From Candidatus Limnocylindrales bacterium (GTDB lineage: Bacteria; Chloroflexota; Limnocylindria; Limnocylindrales; CSP1-4): 6,117 nt of DNA. The notes beneath the pieces are model-generated. The model saw nothing but the letters and a program-made list of their open reading frames with translations. It was not told where the DNA came from and made no database searches. Numbering within the stretch: the first letter of the stretch is position 1; each line of letters opens with the position of its first letter. Positions 1-6,117 of the stretch are shown here, in pieces. The stretch covers positions 1 to 6,117 of the forward strand of contig JARLHH010000119.1 of the NCBI GenBank assembly GCA_031292335.1, read 5' to 3'. The position numbers and the translations under genes are program-made.

Positions 1-1118
1 CCGCCCGGACCGCCGGCCGCCGGGCGGACGGCATCCGGCGCGGCGATGGCGCGGGCGAGGCGCCCCCCGTACTGGCGTTCGTAGTACGCGCCCCACTCGC
101 CCGATCGCGCGGCCCGCCACCATGCTTCGTTGGCCCGGAACCAGTCGATCGTGGCCGCGAGCCCGGCGGCGAAGGCAACCCGGTTCGTCCAACCGAGCGC
201 GGTGATCTTCGCGCCGTCCATGGCGTAGCGCCGGTCGTGGCCGGGCCGGTCCTCCACGAACCGGACCAGCGACCACGGCTTGCCGAGATAGGCGAGGAGC
301 TGGGCGACGACCTCGCGGTTGGGGAGGGAGTGCGACCCCGGGACGTTGTAGGTCTCGCCCGACGTCCCGTGGCGCAGGACGTGGTCGATCGCCGCAGCGT
401 GGTCCGCGACATAGAGCCAGTCGCGGACCTGCATCCCGTCGCCGTAGAGCGGGAGCGGCTGGTCGTCGAGCGCATTCGTGACGAAGAGCGGGATCAGCTT
501 CTCGGGATGGTGGTACGGCCCGTACGTGTTCGAGCCGCGGGTGACCACGACGTCCAGGCCGTACGTCGCGTGGTAGCTGCCCGCCAGGAGCTCGCCGGCA
601 GCCTTCGCGGCGGCATAGGGCGACCGCGGCGCGAGCGGATCGCCCTCGCGCGAGCGGCCCTCCTCGACGGACCCGTAGACCTCGTCCGTGGAGACCTGGA
701 GCAGGCGCGGCGCGACCGGGCGGTCTCCGGCGGCCGCTCGGTCCCTCTCCCGCCGGACGGCCTCCAGGAGCACGTGGACGCCGTCCACGCCGGTCCGCAG
801 GAAGGCGGCCGGGTCGAGGATCGACCGGTCGACGTGCGACTCGGCGGCGAAGTTGACGACCGCGTCGGCTCCCGCCACGAGCGGCCCGACCGCCGCGGCA
901 TCCGCGATGTCGCCGCGCATGAAGGCAAAGCGCGCCGCCTGCTCCGGGTCGGCCTCCACGGGCGCGAGGTTGGCGCGGTTGCCGGCATAGGTCAGCTTGT
1001 CCAGGACGGTGATGCGCGTGCCGTCGCGTCGCGCCAGGAGGTCGCGAACGAAGCAGCTGCCGATGAAGCCGGCCCCGCCGGTGACGAGCAGCCGCGCGCC
1101 TGCACCGGGAGCGGTCAC
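1..1118 (-). CDS. rfbB: dTDP-glucose 4,6-dehydratase RfbB/RmlB (3' end outside window)
   Basis: Cytosolic NAD-dependent short-chain dehydrogenase/reductase of the extended type. It converts dTDP-glucose to dTDP-4-keto-6-deoxyglucose, the second step towards dTDP-L-rhamnose. Seen in the translation: the Rossmann dinucleotide motif TGGAGFIG at residues 13-20, FAAESHVDRSI near 110, the catalytic STDEVYG at 143-149 (Thr144-Asp145-Glu146), the SDR pair Tyr168 and Lys172 in YAAAK, then SNTYGPYHHPEKLIPLF and GDGMQVRDWLYVADHA, both very close to family signatures. The start is the GTG at 1118-1116, whose bases overlap the rfbA TGA stop (GTGA, 4 bp). It places the Rossmann motif at the usual distance from the N terminus, and no better start exists. 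No stop codon occurs before the left edge, so at least 372 residues are present. The family usually has about 330-360, so the end should be close by. The last 20 residues are Ala/Pro/Gly-rich and probably a nonconserved tail. The function call is firm; the downstream pathway (rhamnose or another deoxysugar) is inference. Confidence 0.96.
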   Translation of the reverse strand, partial: MTAPGAGARLLVTGGAGFIGSCFVRDLLARRDGTRITVLDKLTYAGNRANLAPVEADPEQAARFAFMRGDIADAAAVGPLVAGADAVVNFAAESHVDRSILDPAAFLRTGVDGVHVLLEAVRRERDRAAAGDRPVAPRLLQVSTDEVYGSVEEGRSREGDPLAPRSPYAAAKAAGELLAGSYHATYGLDVVVTRGSNTYGPYHHPEKLIPLFVTNALDDQPLPLYGDGMQVRDWLYVADHAAAIDHVLRHGTSGETYNVPGSHSLPNREVVAQLLAYLGKPWSLVRFVEDRPGHDRRYAMDGAKITALGWTNRVAFAAGLAATIDWFRANEAWWRAARSGEWGAYYERQYGGRLARAIAAPDAVRPAAGGPG

Positions 1119-1876
1119 GCCGACGGCCGCTGGGGCGGAGGCGCCAGATCGCCGGCCTCGTCGGCGGCGGAGGCGAGCTCCGCGGCGCGAAGCAGCGAGG
1201 CCACGGTCCCGGCATCCGCCCAGGCGCCCTCGAAGCGCCGGGCAAACAGCCCTCCGCCCGGGATGTAGTGGTTGAGCACGTCGGTGATCTCGAGCTCGCC
1301 GCGCCCGGACGGCGCCAGCCGGTCGATGACGTCGAAGGCATCCGGCCGCAGGAAGTAGACGCCGATCGGGATCAGGTCGCTCTTCGGGACCGCCGGCTTC
1401 TCCTCGAAGCCGATGACCGTCCCGTCGGCCGCCAGCTCGGCGACCCCGAACCGCTCCGGGTCCGGAACCGCGTAGAGCAGCGTCCCGGCGCCCCAGGGGC
1501 CCGCCTCGAACTCGCGGGCGACCGGCGCGAGCGCCGGCCCCCTCAGGATGTTGTCACCCAGCACGCAGCAGAACGCGTCGTCACCGACGAAGTCACGCGC
1601 CAGGCCGATCGCGTGGGCGATCCCCAGGGCACCCCGCTGGTAGCGGTAGGTGAGGCGGAGCCCGAAGTGCTCGCCGTCGCCGAGCAGCTCCACGACGTCG
1701 CCGACGCTCTTCCCGCCGACGATCACCATCGCCTCCCGGACCCCCATCCCGGCCAACGTCTCGAGCGGGTAGTAGATCATCGGCCGGTCGTAGATCGGCA
1801 GGAGGTGCTTGTTCGTCACGATCGTGAGCGGGAAGAGCCGCGTGGCGGTGCCGCCGGCGAGGATGACGCCCTTCAC
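1115..1876 (-). CDS. rfbA: Glucose-1-phosphate thymidylyltransferase RfbA/RmlA, short form
   Basis: Joins dTTP and glucose-1-phosphate to dTDP-glucose plus pyrophosphate, the first step of dTDP-sugar synthesis, in the cytosol. The 253-residue protein starts MKGVILAGGTATRLFPLT, the nucleotide-binding loop of the sugar nucleotidyltransferase fold, followed by NKHLLPIYDRPMIYYPLETL with the conserved Lys24. Further sites: Gln80, the metal-binding Asp108 in LGDNI, FEEKP at 157-161 with Lys160, and Asp221 in the WADAGT motif, the counterpart of WxDTGT. The length matches the shorter RmlA class (about 240-250) rather than the 290-residue enterobacterial type. The start is GTG at 1876-1874, overlapping the mreC stop TGA at 1875-1873 by four bases; MKG is the usual family N terminus. 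The stop overlaps rfbB in the same way. I see no Shine-Dalgarno, which fits translation by coupling to mreC. Odd: the loop has Ala11 where GGxGTR normally has Gly. The Pro/Ala-rich last 15 residues look nonconserved. Confidence 0.96.
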   Translation of the reverse strand: MKGVILAGGTATRLFPLTIVTNKHLLPIYDRPMIYYPLETLAGMGVREAMVIVGGKSVGDVVELLGDGEHFGLRLTYRYQRGALGIAHAIGLARDFVGDDAFCCVLGDNILRGPALAPVAREFEAGPWGAGTLLYAVPDPERFGVAELAADGTVIGFEEKPAVPKSDLIPIGVYFLRPDAFDVIDRLAPSGRGELEITDVLNHYIPGGGLFARRFEGAWADAGTVASLLRAAELASAADEAGDLAPPPQRPSA

Positions 1877-2883
1877 GGGACCAGGCTCGGCGAAGGGGAC
1901 GGGATTGGGCGCTTCGTGGGGCGTGGCGTCGGCGGAGGCGTCGCGAACGGCAGCTCCGAGCCGGGCAGCGTCCCGTCCGGGTTCACCTGCTCCGTGGGCA
2001 GCTGGGTGATGTCGGGGATCCCGCCCTGATAGTCCGTGATCACGAGCACCACCTCCAGGCGATCCAGGTCCAGGGCCGGGTCGAGGTACGCGGTCTGGAT
2101 GACCGCGTTCGGGTCGCGCGTCGCGTCGACGATCTGGCCGATGACGAGCCCCTTGGGATAGGGCGAACGGATCCCGTTGCTGAGCGTGATCCCCGCGGTC
2201 ACGACCTCGTCGCCGATCGTGATCCGTTCCGTCGCGTCCACGTTGTTCATCACGAGCTGACCGCCGATGTCCCCCACCACCTCGCCGGTCGCCCGGTTCG
2301 AGACCACCTCGCCGACCACGGTCGAGCTCGGGTCGCTGATCAGGACCACCTGCGCGGCGTGCGCCCCGATCTGGGTGATCCGTCCGGCGAGCGCGCCGCC
2401 CTGGCCGACGACGACCTCGCCGACGGCGAGCCCGTCGGCCGTCCCGCGGTCGATCGTCACGATCCGGTTCACGTCGGCGACGTCGCGGCCGATCACCCGC
2501 GCCGCGACCGTCGCGTACTGGAACGAGTCCCGGATCTGGAGCAGCGACGCGAGCTGCTCGTTCTCGGGGGCCAGCGCCTGGAGGCGGAGATTCTCGGCGG
2601 TCAGCCGCTGGTTGTCGGCCAGGAGGGTCCCGTTGTCGCGGCGCAGCTGGTCGATCTCCGCGATCGCGCCGACGATGGAGCGAACCTGGACGCCGATCCC
2701 GTTGACGGCATCCTGGGCGGGAGCCAGGGCGAAGGCGAGGCCGCGCTGGAGCTCCAGGGCGACGGACGTGGAGCTGGTCGCCATGAGCCCGACCGAGATG
2801 GCGAGCAGGACCCCGTACGCGACGAGGCGCCGCCGCACGACCCGCGGCGCCCGGTGCCCGTAGCCCAGCAGGCGGCCCGACAC
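1873..2883 (-). CDS. mreC: Rod shape-determining protein MreC
   Basis: Membrane-anchored scaffold of the elongasome. In the family it links cytoplasmic MreB filaments to the wall synthases (RodA, PBP2) outside the membrane. The 336-residue product shows the family order: a basic N terminus (several Arg at 11-19), one membrane anchor at about 20-37, a coiled-coil stretch at about 68-114 (heptad-like Leu with many Glu/Asn/Gln), then the beta-rich MreC domain at about 120-285. That domain includes VIGRDVADVNRIVTIDRG and GLAVGEVVVGQGGALAGRI, typical of MreC. Residues 286-336 form a Pro/Ser/Thr-rich tail, probably disordered and exported. The start is GTG at 2883-2881, 17 bp behind the mreB stop. 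No upstream in-frame start is available in the gap and only a weak ACGGG stretch precedes it, so coupling to mreB is likely. The gene normally followed by mreD is followed here by rfbA with a 4-bp overlap. Confidence 0.95.
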   Translation of the reverse strand: MSGRLLGYGHRAPRVVRRRLVAYGVLLAISVGLMATSSTSVALELQRGLAFALAPAQDAVNGIGVQVRSIVGAIAEIDQLRRDNGTLLADNQRLTAENLRLQALAPENEQLASLLQIRDSFQYATVAARVIGRDVADVNRIVTIDRGTADGLAVGEVVVGQGGALAGRITQIGAHAAQVVLISDPSSTVVGEVVSNRATGEVVGDIGGQLVMNNVDATERITIGDEVVTAGITLSNGIRSPYPKGLVIGQIVDATRDPNAVIQTAYLDPALDLDRLEVVLVITDYQGGIPDITQLPTEQVNPDGTLPGSELPFATPPPTPRPTKRPIPSPSPSLVP

Positions 2884-2900
2884 GATGCCGACCCGTGGAC

Positions 2901-3953
2901 CTAGCGGGGAGGCCGGGCGTAGGTGTCCGCGACCAGCACCCTGCTCATGCGGTCCAGCTCCTGGAGGACGACCCCCGTGCCGCGTGCGACGCAGGTCAGC
3001 GGGTCATCGGCGATGTGGACGGGCATCTGGGTGGCCTCGGCCACGCGCCGGTCCAGGCCCAGCAGGAGCGCGCCACCCCCGGCGAGCACGATCCCCTGGT
3101 CCATGATGTCCGCCACCAGCTCCGGCGGCGTCTCCTCGATCGTGTCCTTGATCGTGTCGACGATCTGCTGCACCGAGGGCTCGATCGCCTCGCGGATCTG
3201 GTCGGCGCCCACCTCCACCCCGCGCGGCAAGCCGGTCAGCAGGTCGCGGCCCCGGAGCAGGACCCGCTGGCCGTCCCAGTCGCCCAGGTAGGCCGACCCG
3301 ATCGCGATCTTGATGTCCTCGGCCGTGCGCTCGCCCAGCAGTAGGTTGTACTCGCGGCGGGCGAAGTTGACGATGTCCACGTCCATCTCGTCGCCACCGA
3401 TCCGGATGCTCCGGCTGACCACGATCCCGCCGAGGCTGATCACGGCGACCTCGGTGGTGCCTCCGCCGATGTCGACGATCAGGCTGCCGGTCGGCTCGGA
3501 GACCGGCAGACCGGCCCCGATCGCGGCGGCCATCGGCTCCTCGATCAGGCGGGCCCACCTGGCGCCGGCGTTCAGGGCGGCGTCGCGGACGGCCCGCTTC
3601 TCCACTTCCGTCACGCCCGACGGGATGCCCAGGACCATGCGCGGCCGCGGGATGAGGCCGATCCGGTCGTGCACGCGGTGCACGAAGTACTTGATCATCT
3701 GCTCGGTCACGTCGAAGTCGCTGATGACCCCGTCGCGGAGCGGGCGGATCGCGATGATGTTGGCCGGGGTGCGGCCGACCATCCGCTTCGCCTCCGCGCC
3801 GATCGCGAGCACCTTCTTGGTCTTCGCGTCGATGGCGACCACGCTCGGCTCGCTGATCACGATGCCGCGGTCGCGGACGTGGACGAGCGTGTTGGCGGTT
3901 CCGAGGTCGATCCCGATGTCGCGGGAGAAGATGCCGAGGAGCGCGTCGAACAT
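2901..3953 (-). CDS. mreB: Rod shape-determining protein MreB (bacterial actin)
   Basis: ATP-binding actin homologue that forms membrane-bound filaments under the inner face of the cytoplasmic membrane and directs lateral wall synthesis. The 350-residue protein matches the usual 330-350. Visible in order: a short hydrophobic N-terminal stretch (MFDALLGIFS) that can serve as the membrane-binding segment; phosphate-1 loop GIDLGTANTLVH at 14-25 (Asp16); LIEEPMAAAIGAGLP at 136-150 with the catalytic Glu138; phosphate-2 loop VDIGGGTTEVAVIS at 160-173 (Asp161); IRIGGDEMD at 184-191; and the adenosine motif VLAGGGALLLGLD at 289-301. The start is ATG at 3953. The frame is open far upstream, and an in-frame ATG at 4040 would add 29 Pro/Arg-rich residues unlike any MreB, so I prefer 3953. 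An AAGGA lies 15 nt before the ATG, farther than ideal. It is the first gene of the probable mreB-mreC-rfbA-rfbB operon. Confidence 0.98.
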   Translation of the reverse strand: MFDALLGIFSRDIGIDLGTANTLVHVRDRGIVISEPSVVAIDAKTKKVLAIGAEAKRMVGRTPANIIAIRPLRDGVISDFDVTEQMIKYFVHRVHDRIGLIPRPRMVLGIPSGVTEVEKRAVRDAALNAGARWARLIEEPMAAAIGAGLPVSEPTGSLIVDIGGGTTEVAVISLGGIVVSRSIRIGGDEMDVDIVNFARREYNLLLGERTAEDIKIAIGSAYLGDWDGQRVLLRGRDLLTGLPRGVEVGADQIREAIEPSVQQIVDTIKDTIEETPPELVADIMDQGIVLAGGGALLLGLDRRVAEATQMPVHIADDPLTCVARGTGVVLQELDRMSRVLVADTYARPPR

Positions 3954-3968
3954 GGTGCCGGGCGGGTT

Positions 3969-3973
3969 TCCTT
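3969..3973 (-). promoter_or_regulatory. Possible mreB ribosome binding site (long spacing)
   Basis: AAGGA on the minus strand, 15 nt before the mreB ATG at 3953. The match to the anti-Shine-Dalgarno is good but the spacing is about twice the optimum, so it may act weakly or not at all. No better purine run lies closer to the start. Confidence 0.4.
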
Positions 3974-4057
3974 GGACCTGGAGGGTTCGGGTACGGCTCG
4001 GGGGCCGCGCGATCGCGGGCGCAGCGAGGCGGCGCGACATGGCGCGGACGCCCGGGG

Positions 4058-4063
4058 AGTATA
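4058..4063 (-). promoter_or_regulatory. Candidate -10 box of the mreB operon promoter
   Basis: TATACT on the minus strand, five of six matches to TATAAT and one of very few AT-rich hexamers in this GC-rich window. It sits in the radC-mreB gap and would start a transcript near 4051, giving an mreB leader of about 97 nt. At 16-18 bp upstream there is no TTGACA-like -35 box (the sequence there is GC-rich), and no TG extension precedes the hexamer. The call rests on the -10 box and its position only. Confidence 0.4.
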
Positions 4064-4121
4064 CCGCCCGCAGCGGATCGGCCCGACGGCCTTCGCCCTC
4101 GCGCGCGGCGCCGGAACGACC

Positions 4122-4141
4122 GGGGCCGCTCAGCCGGCCCC
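4122..4141 (-). terminator. GC hairpin behind radC, weak terminator candidate
   Basis: A perfect 7-bp inverted repeat (GGGGCCG / CGGCCCC) with a 6-nt loop starts three bases after the radC stop on the minus strand. The stem is strong, but the sequence behind it (GGTCGTTCC) has no real U-tract, so intrinsic termination would be poor. It could instead protect the 3' end of the radC mRNA or slow readthrough into mreB. Confidence 0.35.
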
Positions 4142-4154
4142 TGTTCAGCCGGCC
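4130..4154 (-). repeat. 10-bp direct repeat across the radC stop
   Basis: GGCCGGCTGA on the minus strand occurs twice, at 4154-4145 and 4139-4130, with a 15-bp period. The first copy contains the radC stop TGA (4147-4145). The second carries another TGA in the same frame five codons later and also forms part of the hairpin stem and loop. It may be a small duplication or chance in GC-rich sequence. Confidence 0.5.
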
Positions 4155-4906
4155 GCCGCGCGCATCCCGTGGGCGCCCGGCCGGTCGAACGAGACGCCGC
4201 GATCGCGGAGCGACACGAACGCCGCGTGCCCGATCACGACGTGGTCGAGCAGGTCGATGTCGAGGAGCCGCCCGGCGGCGAGCGCCTCGGCCGTCAGGTG
4301 GAGGTCGTCCGGGCTGGGCGTCGGGTCGCCACTCGGGTGGTTGTGGACGAGGATGACGCCCGCCGCATTCGTGCGGACAGCGTCGCGGAAGAGCTCGCCG
4401 ACGCGGACGAGGGAGGCGGAGACGTTGCCCTGGTAGACGGTCACCACCTGCAGGACGACGTTCTTCGTGTTCAGGAGGACCACGCGCAACTCCTCGCGCT
4501 CCAGGGAGCCCATCTCGACCATCAGGCGGTCCGCCACGTCCCGCGGAGCCCGGACGGTCCACCGGCCGGGCGGCCAGGCCTCGGCCGCCCGGCGACCCAG
4601 CTCGAACGCCGCGGCCAGCTGGGCCGCCTTCGCCGTCCCGACCCCGGGCAGGCCGCGGAGCTCCAGCTCGCCCGCCCGGGCGAGGCCGGCAAGCCCGTCG
4701 TGGCGGGCAAGCGCCTCTTCGGCCAGGCGCAGGGCGCTGATGCCGCGCGCGCCGGAGCCCCAGACGAGCGCCACCAGCTCCGCGGTGGAGAGGCCCGCAG
4801 GGCCTCGCCGGGCGAGCCGCTCGCGAGGGCGTTCGTCGGCCGGCATCTCGCGCAGGCGCCGGCCGCCGGCCAGAAGTGGAGGAGTGGCGGAACCGGCAGC
4901 GATCAC
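4145..4906 (-). CDS. radC: RadC family JAMM/MPN+ domain protein
   Basis: RadC proteins carry a helix-hairpin-helix-like N-terminal part and a C-terminal JAMM (MPN+) metal site. Their early link to DNA repair was not upheld, and the cellular role is unsettled, so I give no reaction. In this 253-residue protein the family opening LREMPADERPRERLARRGPAGLSTAEL is at residues 18-44, LPGVGTAKAAQLAAAFELGRR at 86-106 is the HhH part, and VHNHPSGDPTPSPDD at 187-201 is the JAMM motif with His188, His190 and Asp201; Glu171 in RVGELFRDAVR is the likely partner. All key residues are present, so a metal site is expected. The start is GTG at 4906-4904, supported by AAAGGAG six bases upstream. The length is slightly above the usual 220-230 because of about 15 extra residues at each end. 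It lies just upstream of mreB, as in Bacillus and many other bacteria. Confidence 0.95.
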   Translation of the reverse strand: MIAAGSATPPLLAGGRRLREMPADERPRERLARRGPAGLSTAELVALVWGSGARGISALRLAEEALARHDGLAGLARAGELELRGLPGVGTAKAAQLAAAFELGRRAAEAWPPGRWTVRAPRDVADRLMVEMGSLEREELRVVLLNTKNVVLQVVTVYQGNVSASLVRVGELFRDAVRTNAAGVILVHNHPSGDPTPSPDDLHLTAEALAAGRLLDIDLLDHVVIGHAAFVSLRDRGVSFDRPGAHGMRAAAG

Positions 4907-5096
4907 TCGGGGCTCCTTTGGTCGGTCCGATGGTGGCGTTCCCGAGCCCGGACAACGGAGCCCGCCGATTCCTCCGCCATCCGGACCCGGGAACGCGGCG
5001 CAGCCTACCCTTCGGCCCTCACCGCGGACTCATCGCGGCCTCGCCCCGCCATTACGCGGCCCTCGCGCCCGGCCGCCCTCGATCGGCACGCCGGCG
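4907..5096. other. Gap between the CPBP protease gene and radC
   Basis: About 190 bp behind the protease stop and before radC. On the minus strand it contains a small inverted repeat (GCGGCC at 5076-5071 and GGCCGC at 5061-5056, 9-nt loop) without a U-tract, and the radC Shine-Dalgarno at its end. A radC promoter should be here but I cannot point to a convincing -35/-10 pair. Open frames run through this stretch without recognisable protein motifs. Confidence 0.55.
4913..4919 (-). promoter_or_regulatory. radC ribosome binding site
   Basis: AAAGGAG on the minus strand with a 6-nt spacer before the GTG at 4906. It is the best Shine-Dalgarno of the window and fixes the radC start, since the next in-frame ATG (Met21) has no such site. 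Confidence 0.8.
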
Positions 5097-6117
5097 CTAT
5101 CCCGTGGCGACCCGCGACCCCGCCAGCAGGAACAGGACGAGCGGGATCCCGTTGTAGACGGCATGCAGGGCGATCGGCGCGGCAAGCGTCCGCCGGCGCA
5201 GGAAGACCCAGCCGAGCAGGAGCCCGACCGGGATGCGGACGGCGAACGTGATGAGCGCGATGCGCAGCCCGGTCGAGAAGTCGCTGCCGAGCACGGTGAG
5301 GACGTGGACGAGGGCGAAGAAGAGCCCGGCCCGGATGATCGCCGCCCGCGGGCCGGCGGTCCGGGCCCAGGCGGTCGTGGTGAACCCGCGGAAGAACAGC
5401 TCCTCCCAGAAGGGGGCCACCACCACGGCCGCGAGGAGGTTCAGGGCTGAACCTGTCGGATCGTTGGTCGACGGGAGCGTGGGCTCCGGTGTCACACCCA
5501 GGACCGCGATGAGGACCGCGGCGAGGAACGCCGCCGCCAGGACCGCGGGGATCGCGAGCGCGATGCCCCACGCAACGTCCTCGACGAGCGAGCCCTCCCC
5601 CGGCCGGGGTCGCCGGAACCCGAGGTCGTGCCAGGACAGCGAGCCCGGGCCGACCACGAGGAGGGCGATCAGCCCCACCGAGACAAGTCCCGAGACCAGC
5701 GACGAGATCAGCACGCCCGCCTGGTCGCTGAGCCCGACCCCCACCGCGTCGAGGGCGACCGCCACCATGTTGACGATGAACAGGCTGCCGAGGAACGCCG
5801 CCGCGAAGACGAGGTACGGCGACGGCCCGGCGAATCCGGCGATCCCGTCGGCGGCCCTCTGGAGCCCCTGCGCGCCGGCGCCCGCGACGAGGCCGAGCGC
5901 CAGGATGCCGAAGCCGCCGACGATCAGCAGCGCGCTCGCACCGCTGCCGCCTCCCGCGATCCCCACGAAGAGCGCGGCGAGACCGGCGACCGCCAGGCCC
6001 CACCCGGCCACGTACAGCCCCGGGGCGGCGCGATCGTCGAGGTCGAACGTGCCGTGCCGGGCCGGGTGCGAGGCCGCCGGAGCGCCGCCGGCCGGGGGCT
6101 CGGGCGAGCTCAGGGCC
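5097..6117 (-). CDS. CPBP family intramembrane metalloprotease (5' end outside window)
   Basis: Multi-pass membrane protein of the CPBP (CAAX protease/bacteriocin-processing, Abi) family, which cleaves substrates within the membrane; the substrate here is unknown. Numbered from the GTG at 6011, all three catalytic motifs are present: EExxxR as EELFFR (Glu203, Glu204, Arg208), FxxxH as FALVH (Phe232, His236) and HxxxN as HAVYN (His283, Asn287). About eight hydrophobic segments are visible, the last four forming the protease core. The GTG at 6011 falls at the start of the first membrane segment. The frame continues without a stop for 35 more codons to the right edge, including FDLDDRAAPGLY, which reads as genuine coding sequence. 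I therefore take the gene as starting outside the window; no ATG or other good start lies between. The stop is TAG at 5099-5097. It is separated from radC by 190 bp and shows no functional link to it. Confidence 0.9.
   Translation of the reverse strand, partial: ALSSPEPPAGGAPAASHPARHGTFDLDDRAAPGLYVAGWGLAVAGLAALFVGIAGGGSGASALLIVGGFGILALGLVAGAGAQGLQRAADGIAGFAGPSPYLVFAAAFLGSLFIVNMVAVALDAVGVGLSDQAGVLISSLVSGLVSVGLIALLVVGPGSLSWHDLGFRRPRPGEGSLVEDVAWGIALAIPAVLAAAFLAAVLIAVLGVTPEPTLPSTNDPTGSALNLLAAVVVAPFWEELFFRGFTTTAWARTAGPRAAIIRAGLFFALVHVLTVLGSDFSTGLRIALITFAVRIPVGLLLGWVFLRRRTLAAPIALHAVYNGIPLVLFLLAGSRVATG

Larger units (their letters stand above)
3954..4144. other. radC-mreB intergenic region
   Basis: About 190 bp without a convincing gene. 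Reading on the minus strand it holds the hairpin directly behind radC, a GC-rich stretch, the TATACT box and the mreB leader. The leader could in principle encode an in-frame 29-residue extension of MreB from the ATG at 4040. I see no riboswitch or RNA gene that I can name. Confidence 0.6.

Noticed and set aside
237..1268. Long plus-strand open frame opposite rfbB and rfbA
   Set aside because: It lies antisense to two clear genes, its Arg/Asp/Val-rich translation has no motif, and such frames are expected at high GC.
2901..4955. One long minus-strand open frame spanning mreB and most of radC
   Set aside because: Its first part is a shadow frame of radC with Arg/Pro/Ala-rich low-complexity translation. 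Only the part from the ATG at 3953 matches MreB.
5008..5037. Minus-strand GATGAGTCC...GGGCCGAA resembling a hammerhead ribozyme core
   Set aside because: The invariant CUGA of the core is not matched (GCGA instead), an extra C sits before GAA, and I see no flanking stems I and III. Chance similarity is more likely.
5056..5076. Inverted repeat GCGGCC/GGCCGC as a terminator of the CPBP gene
   Set aside because: The stem is only 6 bp with a 9-nt loop and no U-tract follows. Such repeats are common by chance in GC-rich DNA.
4169..5450. Overlapping long plus-strand frames opposite radC and the CPBP gene
   Set aside because: They are shadows of the minus-strand genes, with low-complexity Arg/Pro/Ala translations and no ribosome binding site.
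6009..6011. GTG at 6011 as the start of the CPBP protease
   Set aside because: It lies at the beginning of the first membrane segment, has no Shine-Dalgarno, and the coding-like frame continues upstream to the edge.

Overview
This is a high-GC bacterial window (roughly 70% G+C by eye, not counted). Six genes lie head to tail on the minus strand, so it reads from right to left. GTG is the start codon of radC, mreC, rfbA and rfbB; mreB uses ATG, and the start of the sixth gene is not in the window. The order radC-mreB-mreC is an old bacterial arrangement, known for example from Bacillus (radC-mreBCD). Together with the very high GC it suggests a GC-rich, rod-shaped, monoderm-like lineage. A Chloroflexota lineage (Limnocylindria-like) or an actinobacterium fits, but this is an impression from protein flavour and gene order, not a proven assignment.

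Layout in the direction of transcription: (1) a CPBP-family membrane protease, open at the right edge; (2) a gap of about 190 bp holding the radC ribosome binding site; (3) radC, a JAMM/MPN+ protein, with a GC hairpin directly behind its stop; (4) a gap of about 190 bp with a TATACT box, the best promoter candidate in the window; (5) mreB, the actin-like rod-shape filament; (6) mreC, the periplasmic/extracytoplasmic scaffold of the elongasome; (7) rfbA (rmlA), glucose-1-phosphate thymidylyltransferase; (8) rfbB (rmlB), dTDP-glucose 4,6-dehydratase, open at the left edge.

From mreB to rfbB the genes look like one operon. mreB and mreC are 17 bp apart, and mreC/rfbA and rfbA/rfbB each overlap by the four bases GTGA, which points to translational coupling. 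The operon would link the cell-elongation machinery to the first two steps of dTDP-sugar (probably dTDP-L-rhamnose) synthesis, i.e. wall growth with wall or surface glycan supply. The notable point is that mreD, which usually follows mreC, is absent and rfbA sits in its place.

I found no mobile element, CRISPR array, tRNA or rRNA, and no clear sign of a new system. The window is mostly ordinary housekeeping sequence with a few details worth checking.
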